DNA of 20,811 bases, from the NCBI GenBank assembly GCA_008363265.1, contig RHKR01000004.1:1-20811 (forward strand). Reading direction: 5' to 3'. Position numbers and translations under genes: made by a program. This stretch comes from Chlorobiota bacterium. GTDB taxonomy: Bacteria; Bacteroidota; Ignavibacteria; Ignavibacteriales; Ignavibacteriaceae. Below the pieces are notes generated by a model. It saw only the letters and a list, made by a program, of their open reading frames with translations. It made no database searches and was not told the DNA's origin. Of this stretch, positions 13,775 to 20,811 are shown piece by piece; within the stretch, counting starts at the first letter, position 1; every line of letters starts with the position of its first letter.

Positions 13775-15001
13775 ATGAAAGATCACGAAAACATCAATTT
13801 TGAGTCGAAGTGCGTGCACGCGGGTATAGATGAGTATGAGTTTGGGGCGGTGGTTCCACCAATTTACCAGACATCGACCTTCAAGTTCAAGTCGGCACAA
13901 CAGGGCGCTGCCCTCTTTATGGGGGAAGGGAAGGGACACATCTATACCAGGATGAGCAACCCGACCGTCGAGGCGATGGAAGATGCCGTTGCCGCACTTG
14001 AAGGCGGAGCAAAGGCCCTTGGCTGCGCGAGTGGTATGGCCGCGATAAATGTGGTATTTGCAAATTACCTCAGCGCGGGTAAGCACATAGTTTGCTCACA
14101 GGCTGTTTACGGTCCGACGAACACTCTTCTCAGAACTGTTTACTCAAAATTTGGTGTTGAAGTTTCTTTCGTGGATACCACCAGCATCGAAGCCGTTAAG
14201 GCGGCGATGAGACCAAACACCGCGCTGGTTTATGTTGAGACTCCCGGTAATCCGACACTTGCAGTCAGTGATCTCGCTGAGATCGTTAAGGTCGCCCACG
14301 CCGGCGGAGCAAAGGTTTGCGTTGATAACACATTCATGTCACCGGCGCTTCAGAGACCTTTCGAGTTCGGTGCCGATGTCATCATCCACTCGATGACCAA
14401 GTTCCTGAACGGACATGCAGATGTGGTGGCGGGTATCATCATTGTAAAAGACATGGCCGAATACGCTCCGATGAAGAAGGTTCTCAACCAGACGGGTGGT
14501 GTTATCGATCCTTTCAACTCGTTCCTCGTTCACCGTGGTATCAAGACCCTCGCGATCAGGATGGAAAGGCACTGCGAGAACGCTCAGAAAGTTGCCGAAT
14601 TCCTCGAGAAACACGACATGGTTGAGTCGGTAACCTTCCCCGGACTACGTTCACATCCTCAGTATTTCACCGGATTGAAACAGCATAAAGGTCACGGCGG
14701 AATGATCACTTTCCACCTTAAGGGTGGATATGATGCCGGAGAGATCATGATGAACTCGGTTAAACTTTGCCAACTGGCTGTAAGTTTGGGTGGTGTCGAG
14801 ACACTGATCCAGCATCCCGCGAGCATGACGCATTTTTCGATGGGTCCCGAAGCGAGAAAAGATGCCGGAATTGATGAAGGAATGGTTCGTTTATCGGTTG
14901 GTATCGAGAACTACAAAGATATCATAAAAGACCTTGAAAGAGCCCTCTACGAAGTGGGCGAAGCCCTCAACGTTAAGCAGGAGAAGAATCTTTTTAGGTA
15001 G
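13775..15001 (+). CDS. Trans-sulfuration PLP enzyme, methionine gamma-lyase / cystathionine gamma-lyase-like
   Basis: This 408-residue protein is a Cys/Met-metabolism PLP-dependent enzyme (fold type I). Visible motifs: YTRMSNPTVEAME at 57-69 (Tyr57/Arg59 phosphate contact from the neighbouring subunit), SGMAAI at 86-91, ETPGNPTL at 155-162, VDNTFMSP with Asp184, and HSMTKFLNGHADVVAG at 205-220 with Lys209 as PLP lysine. Length and GHADVVAG are close to methionine gamma-lyases and O-acylhomoserine-using enzymes. The active-site Cys of classical methionine gamma-lyase (YGC) is replaced by Pro114 (VYGPT), so gamma-lyase activity on methionine should not be assumed. Reactions possible: gamma- or beta-elimination or gamma-replacement on homoserine/cysteine derivatives. 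The start is ATG 13775 behind GGAAG. Monocistronic, cytoplasmic. Confidence 0.85.
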   Translation: MKDHENINFESKCVHAGIDEYEFGAVVPPIYQTSTFKFKSAQQGAALFMGEGKGHIYTRMSNPTVEAMEDAVAALEGGAKALGCASGMAAINVVFANYLSAGKHIVCSQAVYGPTNTLLRTVYSKFGVEVSFVDTTSIEAVKAAMRPNTALVYVETPGNPTLAVSDLAEIVKVAHAGGAKVCVDNTFMSPALQRPFEFGADVIIHSMTKFLNGHADVVAGIIIVKDMAEYAPMKKVLNQTGGVIDPFNSFLVHRGIKTLAIRMERHCENAQKVAEFLEKHDMVESVTFPGLRSHPQYFTGLKQHKGHGGMITFHLKGGYDAGEIMMNSVKLCQLAVSLGGVETLIQHPASMTHFSMGPEARKDAGIDEGMVRLSVGIENYKDIIKDLERALYEVGEALNVKQEKNLFR

Positions 15002-15030
15002 AACGACCTGCTTGTAGTAAGGTTGTTTTG

Positions 15031-15121
15031 GAACGCGGATACACACAGATTAGACGGATTAACGCGGATTATTTCTTTAAACTCTGCGTCTATCTGTTAA
15101 ATCTGCGTGCATCTGCGTCCT
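15031..15121. repeat. Dispersed imperfect inverted-repeat element, copy 2
   Basis: Left arm 15031-15069 (ACGCGGATACACACAGATTA and onward) and right arm 15081-15121 are imperfect reverse complements, roughly four bases in five matching by eye, around the loop TTATTTCTTTAAA. Extra words of the same kind (TGCGTCCTCTGCGG) continue to about 15146. The location is again between convergent genes, as for the copy at 5119-5210. Confidence 0.7.
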
Positions 15122-15165
15122 CAAATCTCTTTGCGTCCTCTGCGGTTTATCTAAACACCTGGTAA

Positions 15166-15792
15166 TTAAAGAGTACCGAATACCCTGTCGCCGGCATCAC
15201 CGAGGCCAGGGACGATGTACCCCTTCTCGTTCAAGCCTTTGTCGAGTGAGGCGGTATAGATCGCCACATCGGGATGATCGTTCAGTATCCTCTTCACACC
15301 TTCCGGAGCGGCAATAATTGAAGCAAGAATAATGTTCTTTGCGCCGTTCGATTTCAGAAACTTAATAGCCGCGGAAACACTTCCTCCCGTTGCAAGCATC
15401 GGATCGAGAATAATTACGAGTGAGTGCTCGAGATCTTTGGGTGTTTTGTAATAATATTCGATCGGTTCAAGGGTTTCTTCGTTTCTTTTGATACCGATAT
15501 GTCCCATCTTGGCCTGCGGCAGGAGCTGCAGAAAGGCATTACCCATTGAGAGGCCTGCTCTTAAGATCGGAACGAGAACGATCGGGGTGGCTATTTTTTT
15601 CCCTTTTGTTACTTCCAAAGGTGTTTCAACCTCCACATCTCTCATCTTAATGTGTCCGCTCATCGCGATACAGAGTGAGTAGGTGATACGGTCGAGTGCG
15701 TTACGAAAATCTCGTTGAGGAGTGTCTTTGTCACGGAGATATGTTATGTCTCTTAAAACAAGATTATTACTGACAACTGTGAAATTATTCAT
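15166..15792 (-). CDS. upp: Uracil phosphoribosyltransferase
   Basis: Uracil phosphoribosyltransferase makes UMP from uracil and PRPP in pyrimidine salvage. ATG 15792 lies four bases after GGAGAG and gives 208 residues, the normal length; an upstream ATG at 15807 overlaps the previous stop (ATGA) but lacks a ribosome site. Motifs: VLVPILRAGLSMG at 72-84, the PRPP-binding ILDPMLATGGSVSAAI at 128-143, and the C-terminal uracil-binding PGLGDAGDRVFGT at 195-207. Cytoplasmic. It is directly downstream of a small membrane protein gene, probably cotranscribed. Confidence 0.95.
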   Translation of the reverse strand: MNNFTVVSNNLVLRDITYLRDKDTPQRDFRNALDRITYSLCIAMSGHIKMRDVEVETPLEVTKGKKIATPIVLVPILRAGLSMGNAFLQLLPQAKMGHIGIKRNEETLEPIEYYYKTPKDLEHSLVIILDPMLATGGSVSAAIKFLKSNGAKNIILASIIAAPEGVKRILNDHPDVAIYTASLDKGLNEKGYIVPGLGDAGDRVFGTL

Positions 15793-15803
15793 TTTCTCTC
15801 CGT

Positions 15804-16196
15804 TCATTTGATCTTTAATGCGGTTTTGTCGTCGATTATCACCTTCATGAATCTGATCCCGGCGAAGATCGCGACAGCCAGGGTAAGGAAGGTGCAGAGC
15901 CAGATAAGAATTACGATGCCCAACAGGTAGCCTGCAGCTCCCACGATCTGGAGGAGGATCACAGCCGCAAAAAACGGGATAAATCTTTTTCTTGTGGGGA
16001 TAGGGGAGTCGGGGTTGTAAAATGCGCCATAAAGGTATTTTTTCTGTTTGTCGATCGGAAGTTGAAAGTCGCGTTCGGGTGTTTCCGACATTCCTTTCTG
16101 TTTCCGGTAATTCCTGAAGGCGAAATATGTGGCGGTAAGAACCCCCAGGGAAAAAAGTGCCGGAACAGTGAAAAGGAAAAGATCGATAAAATACAT
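15804..16196 (-). CDS. Small membrane protein of unknown function
   Basis: The 130-residue protein has one hydrophobic segment at about 4-27, a basic loop with RNYRKQKG (28-35) and a short soluble stretch to about 70, then two closely spaced hydrophobic segments (about 72-94 and 92-115) ending in a charged tail. Three membrane passes are predicted by eye. No family recognised. It stops within four bases of a possible upp start, so the two are probably an operon; a link to uracil uptake is not supported by any motif. Confidence 0.7.
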   Translation of the reverse strand: MYFIDLFLFTVPALFSLGVLTATYFAFRNYRKQKGMSETPERDFQLPIDKQKKYLYGAFYNPDSPIPTRKRFIPFFAAVILLQIVGAAGYLLGIVILIWLCTFLTLAVAIFAGIRFMKVIIDDKTALKIK

Positions 16197-16235
16197 CTAT
16201 GCTTAAATTTTAATAAAAATCACCAAATACAGTTG

Positions 16236-16243
16236 CAAAGATA
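16236..16243 (-). promoter_or_regulatory. Possible -7 promoter box before the membrane protein/upp pair
   Basis: On the minus strand TATCTTTG (16243-16236), followed by CA, is a textbook form of the Bacteroidota TAnnTTTG -7 element, about 40 bases before the ATG at 16196. No convincing -33 TTTG is seen at the usual distance. Confidence 0.35.
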
Positions 16244-16268
16244 ACAAAATAAAGGGCGGTTACCCGCT

Positions 16269-16733
16269 TCATGCTCTTCCCATTTTAACTATCTCACTGA
16301 AGTGTTCTTCGGAGACTGGGAAGACTGAGAGTCTGTTTCCCCTTTTTGTAAGGAGTATCTCCTCAAGCGCGGGATTATCCTTTACATCCTGAAGTGTAAC
16401 CTGACGGGGGAATTTCTCTTTCAGTTTGATATCCACCATTGTCCAGACGGGGTTATCCGGGGTTGACGCGGCATCGAAATATTTTGAATCAGGATCAAAA
16501 GCCGACGAATCCGGGTAGCCTTCCCTTACCACTTCACACCATCCCACAACCGCCATCGGGTCGGCATTGCTGTGGTAAAAGAGCACCCTGTCGCCAAGTT
16601 TCATTGAATCGCGCAAGAAGTTGCGAGCCTGGTAGTTGCGAACACCGTCCCAACAGGTGGTTTGATCAGGCGAATGGGCGAGATCATCAATTGAGAAGAC
16701 ATTGGGCTCCGATTTTACAAGCCAGTGGTTCAT
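16269..16733 (-). CDS. EVE-domain protein
   Basis: The 154-residue protein is a stand-alone EVE domain (PUA-like superfamily). Features: MNHWLVKSEP at 1-10, FSIDDL at 13-18, WDGVRNYQARNFLRD at 28-42, the conserved core of the family, and GDRVLFYHSN at 47-56. EVE domains are thought to bind modified bases in DNA or RNA; stand-alone copies are common in bacteria and related to eukaryotic thymocyte nuclear protein 1. Its start overlaps the upstream DUF1579-like stop in a TAATG arrangement behind GAGG, so translation is coupled. Cytoplasmic. Function in this organism is unknown. Confidence 0.88.
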   Translation of the reverse strand: MNHWLVKSEPNVFSIDDLAHSPDQTTCWDGVRNYQARNFLRDSMKLGDRVLFYHSNADPMAVVGWCEVVREGYPDSSAFDPDSKYFDAASTPDNPVWTMVDIKLKEKFPRQVTLQDVKDNPALEEILLTKRGNRLSVFPVSEEHFSEIVKMGRA

Positions 16734-17296
16734 TATTTCCTCTTGAATTCTGCGTTAATATATGGTCTGTAAGTTCCGTCGGGGAGGAGGAAGTCGACCT
16801 CGTATTTAATTTTGTCTTCACCCTCAAAGTCATAGATTATCCTGAACTCCTGATTCTCCCGCGTTACATAATCCATTGTGCTTCCCTCGAACAGGAACTT
16901 GCCATCGCTCTTTTTGTAGTCGCCGTAGGCATTTATAGCAAAGTTTCCGAGTTCATCCATAGAGTAGAGAGTGTATTTCTGCAGGCGGACATCAAAACCG
17001 AGGTAAGCTATCGAGGTGATCGACATCCCAAAAGCGATATTCTGAGAGCGGGACTCGATAAAGCGGCCGCCGAGGACGACCTTGTTATCGGCTGTACCCG
17101 CACCTTTCAGGGGTTGTTTTTCTTTTTCGTCGAAGTGGAACTGTATATTCACTTCCCATTCCCCTTCGAACTGGGCAAGGGCTTCATGTTCTGGGAGCAC
17201 GAGGGTTAATTCTTCAAGGGTTGACCATTTATTCGTCTGCGCGCTTGCCAATGCTGAAAAAAGCAGCGCCAGAAACAAAAATTTAAGATATCTCAT
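16733..17296 (-). CDS. Secreted DUF1579-like protein
   Basis: ATG 17296 gives 187 residues with signal peptide MRYLKFLFLALLFSALASA (1-19) and cleavage before Gln20. The open frame continues upstream to 17476, but that part translates a terminator and palindromic repeats and is rejected. The mature part shows LAQFEGEWEV at 40-49, LGGRFIESRSQN at 75-86 and a GFDVRLQKYTLYSMDELG stretch after it, a pattern fitting DUF1579, beta-barrel-like proteins of unknown function that resemble lipocalin/calycin folds. It ends in a TAATG overlap with the EVE protein gene. Periplasmic or exported. Confidence 0.75.
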   Translation of the reverse strand: MRYLKFLFLALLFSALASAQTNKWSTLEELTLVLPEHEALAQFEGEWEVNIQFHFDEKEKQPLKGAGTADNKVVLGGRFIESRSQNIAFGMSITSIAYLGFDVRLQKYTLYSMDELGNFAINAYGDYKKSDGKFLFEGSTMDYVTRENQEFRIIYDFEGEDKIKYEVDFLLPDGTYRPYINAEFKRK

Positions 17297-17339
17297 TTTC
17301 CGGAATTTTCGTTTTTCAATACCGAAATATACCATAAAT

Positions 17340-17378
17340 AAAAAAAGCTGTTCCCGGTGAGAGAACAGCTTTTTTTTT
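17340..17378 (-). terminator. Strong rho-independent terminator, potentially bidirectional
   Basis: AGCTGTTC (17346-17353) pairs with GAACAGCT (17363-17370) around a 9-base loop, with A-runs on the left and T-runs on the right, extending the stem. On the minus strand it ends with TTTTTT after the hairpin, so it should terminate the T9SS-sorted protein gene (stop at 17488). The opposite strand also has eight T. Confidence 0.85.
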
Positions 17379-17395
17379 GAAGGGTGAACTATGAC

Positions 17396-17450
17396 TCGCC
17401 GCGGCGAAGTGAAATGTGAAATGTGATCAGTAGTGATCCGCCGCGGCGGA
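17396..17450. repeat. Paired palindromes around a GTGAAAT tandem spacer, second copy
   Basis: TCGCCGCGGCGA (17396-17407) and TCCGCCGCGGCGGA (17437-17450) are perfect palindromes flanking AGTGAAATGTGAAATGTGAT plus a short extra piece. It is the same composite as 3971-4016, in the same orientation relative to the spacer. It lies between the terminator and the stop of the propeller-like protein. Confidence 0.8.
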
Positions 17451-17462
17451 CTGAGTAGCGAG

Positions 17463-17480
17463 ACTCTACACTCCACACTA
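17463..17480 (-). repeat. 18-base word, inverted copy of 5096-5113
   Basis: ACTCTACACTCCACACTA is the exact reverse complement of 5096-5113. It lies eight bases past the stop of the T9SS protein gene (minus strand), matching the placement of the first copy just past a gene end. Confidence 0.7.
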
Positions 17481-17487
17481 AAACCAC

Positions 17488-18996
17488 TTACTTCATCAGG
17501 ATCATCTTCCTGGTGGCGGTGAAATTTCCGGCCTTGATCGTATAGATGTACGAACCGCTGGAGAGTTTGGCCGCATCGAAAACGATCGAGTGTGCTCCGG
17601 CTTCCTGTCTTGAATTGATCAGGGTGGCAACCTCAGTTCCCATTACATCATAAACCTTTATCACCACATCAGATGCTTCAGGAATTCTGTAGGAAATTGA
17701 AGTGGTTGGGTTGAACGGGTTGGGGAAGTTCTGATTGAGCGCATAGGAAACCACCTGAGCAACATCTGCTTCAACTTCTTTCGAGTATGTTGTCGTGCCG
17801 TCGAAATCGGTCTGTTTCAGACGATAGGTGTATTTACCCGCCTGAAGGTTGGCATCAGTGTAACTGTAGCTCTTTGTGGTGGTGGAGGTACCGTTTCCTT
17901 CAATAAATCCGATTGCTAAAAATTCGCCACCGGCAGCTTTTCTTTCGATCGCGAAGCCTTCATTGTTCGTCTCTGTCGCGGTACTCCAGTCGAGAACAAC
18001 CGAACCATCATTTGAAGTGGCAGTGAAAGAGGAGAGCTCGACAGGAACAACAGTTCCAAAGCCTTTGGTAATTCCTCCGTTACTTCTAACACCGAAGACA
18101 GCGGTTCCCGTACGGGCCTTGGTCAGATGATAGTAGCTTCCGGCAGGGGCAGTGTAGGCTGTGGTCCACGCCCCGCCGTTATTGGTTGACTCATAGATCG
18201 CAGTGGCCTGTCTTGCAACCCACCAGCTGGTTCCTTCACCGGTGATACCGCCTATGCTGCCTGTTCCGGGTACTGTAAGTGCAGCCCAGTTGGTGCCACT
18301 GTTGGTGGTAACCATGAAACCGGTACCGCCGGTAAGACCGATCGATGGGTTATTGAACCAGATGGTATATGAGTTGGCCTGGCCTGTAGTGGGCTGAGGA
18401 GTCCAGTTCGTGCCAAAATTGGATGAATACCAGACTTTGGTGCCGTTTGTACCAAACCAGACATTATCGCCTAACGCAAAAAGGCCGTTATTCCATCCGG
18501 CAAATCCTTCCGAGGCGAGGTAAAGACCTGTTGAATCCCAAAGTGTCCCACCATTTGTTGTGCGGAAAATCGTCCATCTGCCACCTACAGGGTCACCGTA
18601 AAAGATACCGGTATTCGCATCTTTGAACCAGAGACCGTCACCAAAGCCACCTGACTGATTAAGCTGGGTAACCCAGGTAACGCCGCCGTTGGTGGTTTTG
18701 TAAATATAGGTTCCACTGGACGGGGAAGTGGTGATGTAGCAAATGTCTGCGTCGATCGCGAAAACAGCATATACATCCTGACTTGCGATGCCGGCGCCGC
18801 CAACATTTGCCCAGGTTGTACCGCCGTCAACTGTACGAAGAACAATTCCGGCAGCACCTCCCACCCAGCAGACAAGATTTGTAGGAGCGGAAGCTGAATA
18901 GAGCGCGCCTGTAACGCCGGAGGTTTGTTCAACCCATTGCGCGTTGGCTGCAGTGAAGAGAATAACGAAGAGGAAAAGAAGTTTGAAAGATCTCAT
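17488..18996 (-). CDS. Secreted BNR/Ycf48-like propeller protein with type IX secretion sorting domain
   Basis: The start is ATG 18996, six bases after AAAGGAGAG; the frame continues upstream to 19056 without a ribosome site. 502 residues. Signal peptide 1-19 (cleavage ANA/Q). About 25-310: repeated BNR/sialidase-like or Ycf48-like motifs of the D/NGGxTW kind (DGGTTW, NGGVTW, NGGTLW, FGTNW, SGTNW, NGGAW), suggesting a beta-propeller. About 320-415: a fibronectin III-like domain starting VELSSFTATSNDGSVVLDW. Last ~80 residues: a T9SS type A sorting domain, with NQNFPNPFNPTTSISYRIPE, then VYDVMGTEVATL and a final LSSGSYIYTIKAG...RKMILMK. The protein should cross the outer membrane by the Por/T9SS machinery and be surface-attached or released. 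The ligand is unknown. A terminator follows at 17340-17378. Confidence 0.9.
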   Translation of the reverse strand: MRSFKLLFLFVILFTAANAQWVEQTSGVTGALYSASAPTNLVCWVGGAAGIVLRTVDGGTTWANVGGAGIASQDVYAVFAIDADICYITTSPSSGTYIYKTTNGGVTWVTQLNQSGGFGDGLWFKDANTGIFYGDPVGGRWTIFRTTNGGTLWDSTGLYLASEGFAGWNNGLFALGDNVWFGTNGTKVWYSSNFGTNWTPQPTTGQANSYTIWFNNPSIGLTGGTGFMVTTNSGTNWAALTVPGTGSIGGITGEGTSWWVARQATAIYESTNNGGAWTTAYTAPAGSYYHLTKARTGTAVFGVRSNGGITKGFGTVVPVELSSFTATSNDGSVVLDWSTATETNNEGFAIERKAAGGEFLAIGFIEGNGTSTTTKSYSYTDANLQAGKYTYRLKQTDFDGTTTYSKEVEADVAQVVSYALNQNFPNPFNPTTSISYRIPEASDVVIKVYDVMGTEVATLINSRQEAGAHSIVFDAAKLSSGSYIYTIKAGNFTATRKMILMK

Positions 18997-19169
18997 AAGA
19001 GCTCTCCTTTTATTAAAGACAATCCGGATCTGCCTTGATTGAATGGCAGGCTTCAAACTGTCAAATAAATGTAAATAAAGTTATTCATTCAGAAGATTAT
19101 TACCAAATTTAAATTACCGCTCTGCTTGCCGGGGCTTTGAGGGGATTAAATTAAATGGGATATGAACAT

Positions 19170-19177
19170 TATATTTG
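19170..19177 (+). promoter_or_regulatory. Possible -7 promoter box before the GH13 gene
   Basis: TATATTTG matches TAnnTTTG. Transcription would start about six bases downstream of the box, close to ATG 19190, which favours ATG 19202 as the real start. No clear -33 element at the expected distance. Confidence 0.3.
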
Positions 19178-19201
19178 AGTTGAAGAATCATGGAAATACC
19201 G

Positions 19202-20811
19202 ATGAAAACAATTGTGAATTTAGCAACGGCACTCGTGTTCGTTCTCGTGACGATACCTTCCCTCGCCGGCAATGGAGATTCAGTAATGTCGAAGAATAAA
19301 GAATTTGTACCCGATTGGGCGAAGGATGCCATATGGTATCAGATATTCCCTGAAAGGTTTAGAAACGGAGACCCTGGAAATGATCCCAAACTTGCGGACA
19401 TCGATGGGGCCTACCCGCACGACGCCACTTCACCCTGGAAGATCAGTCCGTGGGGTGCCGACTGGTACGAACTGCAGCCATGGGAGAAGGAGAACGGGAA
19501 GGATATCTGGTTCAATCTGCAACGCAGAAGATATGGCGGGGACCTGCAGGGGGTGATCGAGAAGCTTCCTTACCTTAAAGATCTCGGCATCAACGCGATA
19601 TACCTGAATCCGCTTTTCACCTCACCATCTCTCCACAAATATGACGGCGTTACCTATCACCACATCGATCCGACCTTCGGCCCCGACCCTGAAGGTGACA
19701 GAAAACTGATCGACTCGGAAGTTTTTGACGATCCGTCCACATGGAAGTGGACCTCGGCCGATAAACTCGTCCTCGAACTGATAAAGAAAGCCCACGGGAT
19801 GGGGATACGCGTGATCTTCGACGGCGTTTTCAACCACATGGGACTGAAATCACCACCTTTCGTTGACCTGAAAAAGAATCAGCATGAATCGCGCTTTAAA
19901 GACTGGTTCACCGTAAAATCATGGGATGACGAAAAGGCCGGAACCAAGTTCGAGTATGAAGGGTGGTTCGGACACAAGGAACTCCCCGAACTAAAAGAGG
20001 ATGAGAACGGAATTGTAGCCGGACCGAAAAAGTACATTTTTGATATCACCAAACGGTGGATGGACCCTAACGGCGATGGCATTGTATCCGACGGGATCGA
20101 CGGCTGGCGGCTTGACGTGGCGTTCTGCGTGAAGCACAATTTCTGGAAAGACTGGCGCACGCATGTGAAGTCGATAAACCCTGAAGCTTACCTTACTGCC
20201 GAAGTGATCGATCCGATCGATGTGATCAAACCTTACCTCGAAGGTGACGAGTTTGACGCGGTAATGAACTACAACTTCGGGTTTGCCGCTGCCGACTGGA
20301 TAATGGCTGAGAAGACACGGATAACCACTTCAGAATTCAATCAAAAACTTGAAGACCTCCGGGACGCTTTCCCCGGCGGAGTTGAATATGTTCAGCAGAA
20401 CCTGTTCGGCAGTCATGACGCGAACCGTGTTGCCTCCCACGCGATGAACGCAGATCTTGGCCGTTACGGCGACTGGGGCAAGTGGTACGGCATATCATGG
20501 GCGGGGAACAAGGATTACAACCCCAAGAAGCCGACTTCTGAAGCTTATGCCAAAGTAAAACTTTTCGCGATACTTCAGATGACATATGTCGGCGCGCCGA
20601 TGATCTACTACGGAGACGAGGTGGGGATGTGGGGCGCGAACGATCCCGACTGCCGCAAGCCGATGGTTTGGGATGATATCAAATATCAGTCCGAGGTTTA
20701 CAACCCCGACGGTACGAAACGCCCGGCACCCGAAGAGGTAAGTGTGAACCATGACCTTCTTGCTCACTACAAGAAACTTATCTCGATCAGAAATGCTCAC
20801 ACAGCCTTAAA
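19202..20811 (+). CDS. Periplasmic GH13 alpha-amylase-family enzyme, 3'-truncated by window edge
   Basis: The frame is open from ATG 19202 (or ATG 19190, four codons earlier) to the last base; 536 residues are visible. A signal peptide (KTIVNLATALVFVLVTIPSLAG) predicts export. KDAIWYQIFPERFRNGDP at about 41-58 is the usual GH13 opening. The four conserved GH13 regions are present: DGVFNH at 207-212, GWRLDVAF at 301-308 with nucleophile Asp305 and Arg303, LTAEVID at 331-337 with acid/base Glu334, and FGSHDANR at 402-409 with His405/Asp406. MIYYGDEVGMWG follows. The sequence resembles neopullulanase/cyclomaltodextrinase/alpha-glucosidase-like subfamilies (alpha-1,4-glucan hydrolysis), though the subfamily cannot be fixed. 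The C-terminal domain is cut off by the window end. Confidence 0.9.
   Translation, partial: MKTIVNLATALVFVLVTIPSLAGNGDSVMSKNKEFVPDWAKDAIWYQIFPERFRNGDPGNDPKLADIDGAYPHDATSPWKISPWGADWYELQPWEKENGKDIWFNLQRRRYGGDLQGVIEKLPYLKDLGINAIYLNPLFTSPSLHKYDGVTYHHIDPTFGPDPEGDRKLIDSEVFDDPSTWKWTSADKLVLELIKKAHGMGIRVIFDGVFNHMGLKSPPFVDLKKNQHESRFKDWFTVKSWDDEKAGTKFEYEGWFGHKELPELKEDENGIVAGPKKYIFDITKRWMDPNGDGIVSDGIDGWRLDVAFCVKHNFWKDWRTHVKSINPEAYLTAEVIDPIDVIKPYLEGDEFDAVMNYNFGFAAADWIMAEKTRITTSEFNQKLEDLRDAFPGGVEYVQQNLFGSHDANRVASHAMNADLGRYGDWGKWYGISWAGNKDYNPKKPTSEAYAKVKLFAILQMTYVGAPMIYYGDEVGMWGANDPDCRKPMVWDDIKYQSEVYNPDGTKRPAPEEVSVNHDLLAHYKKLISIRNAHTAL

Noticed and set aside
19036..19064. TTGACA on the minus strand upstream of the T9SS protein gene as a sigma-70 promoter
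   Set aside because: No acceptable -10 hexamer at 16-18 bases downstream, and this lineage usually uses different promoter boxes.

Overview
The window looks like a piece of a chromosome from the Bacteroidota/Chlorobi/Ignavibacteriota lineage, most likely an Ignavibacteria-type bacterium. The main reasons are a secreted protein with a type IX secretion C-terminal sorting domain of the NFPNPFNPTTSISY kind, several lipoproteins, TAnnTTTG-like promoter boxes, and intergenic spaces filled with short text-like repeats and CCGCGG-centred palindromes. This is inferred from sequence character, not from a database match.

Layout. 1-860 is AT-rich accessory DNA: the C-terminal part of an HpaII-like restriction endonuclease, then debris that includes the N-terminus of a CopG/BrnA-like antitoxin, fused in frame to an enolase-superfamily enzyme (OSBS / N-acylamino-acid racemase type) at 861-2132. 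2277-5094 holds a small secreted YESQAD-repeat protein, an RtcB RNA ligase on the minus strand, and an exported protein of unknown function. 5220-9513 is a five-gene minus-strand cell-envelope cluster: YARHG membrane protein, M15 peptidase lipoprotein, second YARHG protein, class C beta-lactamase-like lipoprotein, second M15 peptidase. It looks like a duplicated YARHG-M15 pair with a serine hydrolase inserted in one copy. 9681-13554 is an acyl-CoA oxidation operon (etfB, etfA, acyl-CoA dehydrogenase, a 69-residue protein). 13775-15001 is a trans-sulfuration-family PLP enzyme. 15166-17296 on the minus strand holds a DUF1579-like protein, an EVE-domain protein, a small membrane protein and uracil phosphoribosyltransferase. 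17488-18996 is the T9SS-sorted propeller-like protein, and a periplasmic GH13 alpha-amylase-family enzyme runs off the right edge.

Between genes there are three kinds of short dispersed non-coding repeat: (a) perfect CCGCCGCGGCGG palindromes, often paired around a short tandem spacer; (b) 7- or 8-base tandem arrays, sometimes in inverted pairs; (c) imperfect inverted repeats built from ACGCRGATACACRCAGATT-like words. No gene-free stretch exceeds 300 bases. No rRNA, tRNA, CRISPR array, complete insertion sequence or transposase gene was seen.

The best candidates for something undescribed are the duplicated YARHG/M15/serine-hydrolase cluster and the antitoxin-enzyme fusion.
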